The translations under genes were made by a program, and so were the position numbers. A DNA stretch of 57,840 nt, from NCBI GenBank assembly GCA_015654595.1, contig JAATGQ010000121.1:1-57840 (forward strand). Direction: 5' to 3'. Position 1 is the first letter of the stretch; each line of letters starts with the position of its first letter. The DNA is from Chitinophagales bacterium (lineage in GTDB: Bacteria; Bacteroidota; Bacteroidia; Chitinophagales; Chitinophagaceae). The notes under the pieces were generated by a model that saw only the letters and a program-made list of their open reading frames with translations, was not told where the DNA came from and ran no database searches. This document shows, one piece after another, positions 54,752 to 57,840 of the stretch.

Positions 54752-55921
54752 TTATTGCACCGGCGGGATCACCTGCATCAAGGCAGGAATGCTGCTGGCA
54801 TCGTAACAGGAGACCGCAACGCCATCGGCGGGTGTCGTCTTATAATTCTTTCCGGTAAGCCCCGTCGTTTTGTTCCGGTTGCCATAGCCGGTATTGATAT
54901 TCGTTCTGAGCCAGGGCAGGAACTCTGTACGATTGCAGTCCTGTATCAGCCTGATCATATACTGCGCAAGAATGGCGTTATATACCCCTTGTTCTTCCCC
55001 GCCTTCATAAGGCAGGATACCATTGGCATCACACATTTTAGTCTTTGTATAATTGGCGGCAGCCACCGCGTCATTGAGATAGGTAGAGTCTCCAGTCCCT
55101 TTGAACAGCATCACCGCAGCCCCGATGCAACTCGCCTGGTTATAGGTGTGCGTCGTCCAGTCTGCCGCATTATTGCCGACCTTGTTATCAGCCACCTTCC
55201 CGTTGTTGACATCGAACAGATTATTCCTTGCCCAATTATAAACGGTCTTTGCCTTCTGCAGATAATAGTCATCGCTGGTGATCGCATAAAGCGTCATAGC
55301 GCCGATCACGGTAGGATAATTGATACAGGCCGTCTTTCCCGGCTGGGTCCATGCCCATTCCATCCCGCCTGTCGACGCGTCAAAGGAACCTGTGCGTCCT
55401 AAAGCAGAATCGCCATTCATCTCGAAGGCAAACCCAGCCTTGGCGTGATTCAGCATATCGACGTTGCCGGTCACCTGGTAGCCGCGGGCCAAAGCGATGA
55501 TCCACCACATCATGTCATCCCAGATAAACCACTGCGCCTGGTTGGTCCAGTCGTATCCTGCATATTGCTGGCCACCTCCCTGGTAGATATCGTTGACCAG
55601 CTGCAGGTACCTGGAGTCGTTGGTCCTCTTGTAGGCATTCATAGCCATATCCCAGTAGATGGCCTGGGTCCAGATCGCTCCTATTCCCGTCTTGTCGGAT
55701 GCCCGGTAATAGAGCTTTGTCGTCGGGTTATAGAGGTAAGTATTAAAGGCATTGTAAGCGGCCGTTGCATTGTTCGACGTGTACGACACGGAATTCGTAT
55801 TCGTCGTATCTCCTCCTGTGGCAGGAGAAGCATTGTTGCTTTTTCCACAGGAAGACAGCGACCCCAGGATCATCAAGGCAAGCGCCATCGGTTTGACAAA
55901 TGTGTGTTTCATATTGCTCAT
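54752..55921 (-). CDS. GH76-family alpha-1,6-mannanase lipoprotein
   Basis: GH76 enzymes cut alpha-1,6-linked mannan backbones, as in yeast cell walls. The 389 residues start with a lipoprotein signal (ILGSLSSCGKS, Cys25) and follow the (alpha/alpha)6 pattern: KLYYRASDKTGIGAIWTQAIYWDMAMNAY, QWFIWDDMMWWIIALARGY with the catalytic Asp135/Asp136 pair, GGMEWAWTQPGKTACINY, and WTTHTYNQASCIGAAVMLF. The end EQGVYNAILAQYMIRL fits too. It is the last gene of a minus-strand locus; its ATG directly follows the stop of the NHL gene. An inner ATG three codons on is also possible. Confidence 0.9.
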   Translation of the reverse strand: MSNMKHTFVKPMALALMILGSLSSCGKSNNASPATGGDTTNTNSVSYTSNNATAAYNAFNTYLYNPTTKLYYRASDKTGIGAIWTQAIYWDMAMNAYKRTNDSRYLQLVNDIYQGGGQQYAGYDWTNQAQWFIWDDMMWWIIALARGYQVTGNVDMLNHAKAGFAFEMNGDSALGRTGSFDASTGGMEWAWTQPGKTACINYPTVIGAMTLYAITSDDYYLQKAKTVYNWARNNLFDVNNGKVADNKVGNNAADWTTHTYNQASCIGAAVMLFKGTGDSTYLNDAVAAANYTKTKMCDANGILPYEGGEEQGVYNAILAQYMIRLIQDCNRTEFLPWLRTNINTGYGNRNKTTGLTGKNYKTTPADGVAVSCYDASSIPALMQVIPPVQ

Positions 55922-57232
55922 TTAGTTGACTACTATCTTACGGATCGTATTGTTGCCCATATCCAGGACAAAAAGGTTTCCGGTCTTATCTACCGTAATA
56001 CCGGTTGGTTGATTGAAGCGGGCATCCCCGCCCAGCCCATCAATATTGCCGGTGGCATTGCCCACACCGGCGATCGTGATCACATTCCAGTTATCAGGGG
56101 TGATCATGCGGACGCAGTTGCTGGGGTCTCCGCCGCCCTGGCCGCTATTATAGAGAACGCCCTTGCTGTCGATACATAGGCCCCAGGGACGTCCAAAGGT
56201 GGCGGCTAATCCTACCCCATCGTCTGAACCTTCGACATGGCTGGAGCCGGCAAGCACGGTTCCTCCATCAAAAGAATCTGCCGATGAGTTATAGGTGTAT
56301 TTATAGATCTGCTCATCATCATAATGACTGGCATAGAGGTTCCCCTGGGGATCGATCGTCATCGTACAAGGCAGGTCATGCGTAATGACTTGCGTAACCG
56401 CCCCGCCCTTCAGAGTGTAGATGCCAGAGCCATAAAAATCGGACCAGTAGACATGGCCGTTGTTGGGATTGACAACCACCGATGTCAATTCGTTACCGCC
56501 ATTGCCGCCGGTATAGCGGGCATACGTCGAAACCGCGCCCTGCGGCGAAATGATCCGGATATTATGTCCATTTCGTTCAGACACATACACATTGCCGGTA
56601 GCCACATCATACCAGGTTGCGCAGGGATTATTGAACTCTGCAGACGTCGCATCGCCATCAACATATCCATTGATCCCGTTGCCGGCAATCGTGCTCACCG
56701 TTCCGTCAGGAGCTACTTTCCGGATCCGTTGGTTACCGCCGTCAGCAACATAGAGATTTCCTGCCGTATCCAGGCTAAGCTGGCCCCGAACGCCATTGAA
56801 GTTGAAGGCTGCATTCGTACCTACCCCATCGGAATAGCCGGACGAGCCGGTTCCTGCCAGGGTAGACACGTGATAGGAGTATTGATAGTTAAAGGTATCG
56901 ACACTCGTTCCTTTTCCATTCTGGATGGTTACCACGACCGGACCGGAACCCGTCTTCTCCGTGATCGCGGCCATGATCTCCGTGCTGTTCGCACCGGCGA
57001 CATGCAGCGCGATACCGTTGATAGAGACCTTTATCTTAGTCGTGTCGGAAGTAAAATTGCTCCCCTTGATCAGGATCTCGGTTCCCAATGGACCGGCAGC
57101 GGGCGAGAAGCTGTTTACCTTGATCGGCTGCGATGCATTATAGGCGGAATCATTGCTTTTTTTACAGCTGACCAGCCCGCCAAGGCCAATCGCTGTCGTC
57201 AGGAATACAAAGTTTCTTATAGTAGCAAACAT
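55922..57232 (-). CDS. IPT/TIG and NHL-repeat lipoprotein
   Basis: The 436-residue protein begins with a lipoprotein signal (AIGLGGLVSCKKS, Cys23). An IPT/TIG domain (VNSFSPAAGPLGTEILIKGSNF) spans about 37-120, followed by a beta-propeller of NHL repeats (GNLYVADGGNQRIRKV, GNVYVSERNGHNIRII, GNLFVLDMGNNTIRKI). Such proteins occupy the SusE/SusF position in polysaccharide loci and probably hold the glycan at the surface. It lies between SusD and the GH76 gene, 23 bases after SusD, clearly co-transcribed. Confidence 0.88.
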   Translation of the reverse strand: MFATIRNFVFLTTAIGLGGLVSCKKSNDSAYNASQPIKVNSFSPAAGPLGTEILIKGSNFTSDTTKIKVSINGIALHVAGANSTEIMAAITEKTGSGPVVVTIQNGKGTSVDTFNYQYSYHVSTLAGTGSSGYSDGVGTNAAFNFNGVRGQLSLDTAGNLYVADGGNQRIRKVAPDGTVSTIAGNGINGYVDGDATSAEFNNPCATWYDVATGNVYVSERNGHNIRIISPQGAVSTYARYTGGNGGNELTSVVVNPNNGHVYWSDFYGSGIYTLKGGAVTQVITHDLPCTMTIDPQGNLYASHYDDEQIYKYTYNSSADSFDGGTVLAGSSHVEGSDDGVGLAATFGRPWGLCIDSKGVLYNSGQGGGDPSNCVRMITPDNWNVITIAGVGNATGNIDGLGGDARFNQPTGITVDKTGNLFVLDMGNNTIRKIVVN

Positions 57233-57255
57233 ATCTTAGTATTTTTTATTGTCGT

Positions 57256-57840
57256 TTACCAACCGGTATTTTGAACCAGCTGCTTATCGTTGTTGACGTC
57301 ATTGGATGGCAGGGGGAAGAAATAGTGCTGCTTCTTGAAAACACGGTTTTCAAACACTACCACATTCAGGAAGCCCGGCAGATCGGAATCGATATTGAGA
57401 CCATACATCGGACCATTGTCGGTCTGCTCGGCAATCTTCCAGCGGCGTACATCAAAGAAACGATTGTTCTCGAACGCCAGCTCCACCCTTCTTTCCTTTA
57501 TCAACGCGGTACGCATATCAGCCTGGCTTGCAGGAGCCGGTATCTGATCGGAACCGGAACCATATTCAGGGACACCTGCCCGGTCGCGGATAAGATTCAG
57601 GTATTTTAAAATATCGGGATTGGTAGGATCGGACTCGTTCAGACACTCGCAATAGTTCAGGTAAACCTCGGCCAGACGGATCAGGGCAAGGGTACGGTTG
57701 TTGACATTCCACGCGCCGAAGCCCATAGCCTTGCGTGCGACATAACCTGTTCTTGAATAGTCATTGGAGGTCTGTGAATGTCCTGAGTTGCCGTGATAGG
57801 TGAAATCGGTGATGATCTCGCCGTTCTGTGTATCCAACCA
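57256..57840 (-). CDS. SusD-like protein, cut by the window edge
   Basis: The last 194 or so residues of a SusD-family lipoprotein. Signs are LIRLAEVYLNYCECLNESDPTN, YLNLIRDRAGVPEY and IKERRVELAFENNRFFDVRRWKIAE, all in the C-terminal half of the family, with the end HYFFPLPSNDVNNDKQLVQN-GW. The N-terminal part with the lipobox lies beyond 57840, as would a SusC partner upstream. With GH76 and the NHL protein it forms an alpha-mannan-type polysaccharide utilisation locus. Confidence 0.92.
   Translation of the reverse strand, partial: WLDTQNGEIITDFTYHGNSGHSQTSNDYSRTGYVARKAMGFGAWNVNNRTLALIRLAEVYLNYCECLNESDPTNPDILKYLNLIRDRAGVPEYGSGSDQIPAPASQADMRTALIKERRVELAFENNRFFDVRRWKIAEQTDNGPMYGLNIDSDLPGFLNVVVFENRVFKKQHYFFPLPSNDVNNDKQLVQNTGW

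Overview
The window looks like a chromosomal segment of a Bacteroidota bacterium, most likely a Chitinophagaceae member. The grounds are a SusC/SusD pair with ECF sigma and anti-sigma factors, lipoprotein signals, an AhpC/AhpD pair, a three-gene SdhCAB complex, a fused DUF1835-type protein between parE and parC, and many -7 boxes of the Bacteroidota type TANNTTTG instead of -35/-10 promoters. No rRNA, tRNA, CRISPR array, insertion sequence or integrase was seen.

Layout. 0-13 kb: holA, a coiled-coil membrane protein, a 1364-residue outer-membrane protein, an ABC-F ATPase, the sdhCAB operon and accD. 13-22 kb: smpB, a secreted protein, then parE, a DUF1835-type gene and parC on the minus strand, and a ModF-like tandem ATPase facing away. 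22-31.6 kb: small unknown genes, dnaG, a DinB-like protein, plsY, prmA, pnp and rpsO. 31.9-36.4 kb: two glycosyltransferases, ftsE and a type II NADH dehydrogenase. 36.4-40.4 kb: an accessory patch holding a Crp-like regulator, a TraN-like (DUF4138) protein, a protein of the kind carried by Bacteroidota conjugative elements, and a DUF6934-like gene split by a -1 frameshift at a nine-A run. It looks like the worn remains of an integrative element. 40.4-46.1 kb: ahpC-ahpD with an OxyR-type site, and blaI, an M56 peptidase gene and an MFS transporter behind a double BlaI-type operator. 46.2-53.1 kb: an ECF sigma factor, FecR, SusC and SusD. 53.1-57.8 kb: a candidate small RNA, a quinone reductase, a 38-residue lipoprotein, and the end of a second polysaccharide locus (GH76, an IPT/NHL lipoprotein, and a SusD cut by the window edge) that points to alpha-mannan use.

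Most interesting signals. (1) A dispersed intergenic element of three hairpins in fixed order, present four times; the middle stem CCCGGCAAA/TTTGCCGGG is conserved and the outer two vary. (2) A candidate small RNA of about 100 nt with its own -7 box and terminator. (3) The split DUF6934-like gene, whose junction is the slippery sequence A AAA AAG. (4) An unannotated His/Tyr-rich mini-lipoprotein. (5) Three tandem-repeat patches, including 60-bp repeats in the sdhC leader. Functions are inferred by reading the translations and recalling families; no search was run.
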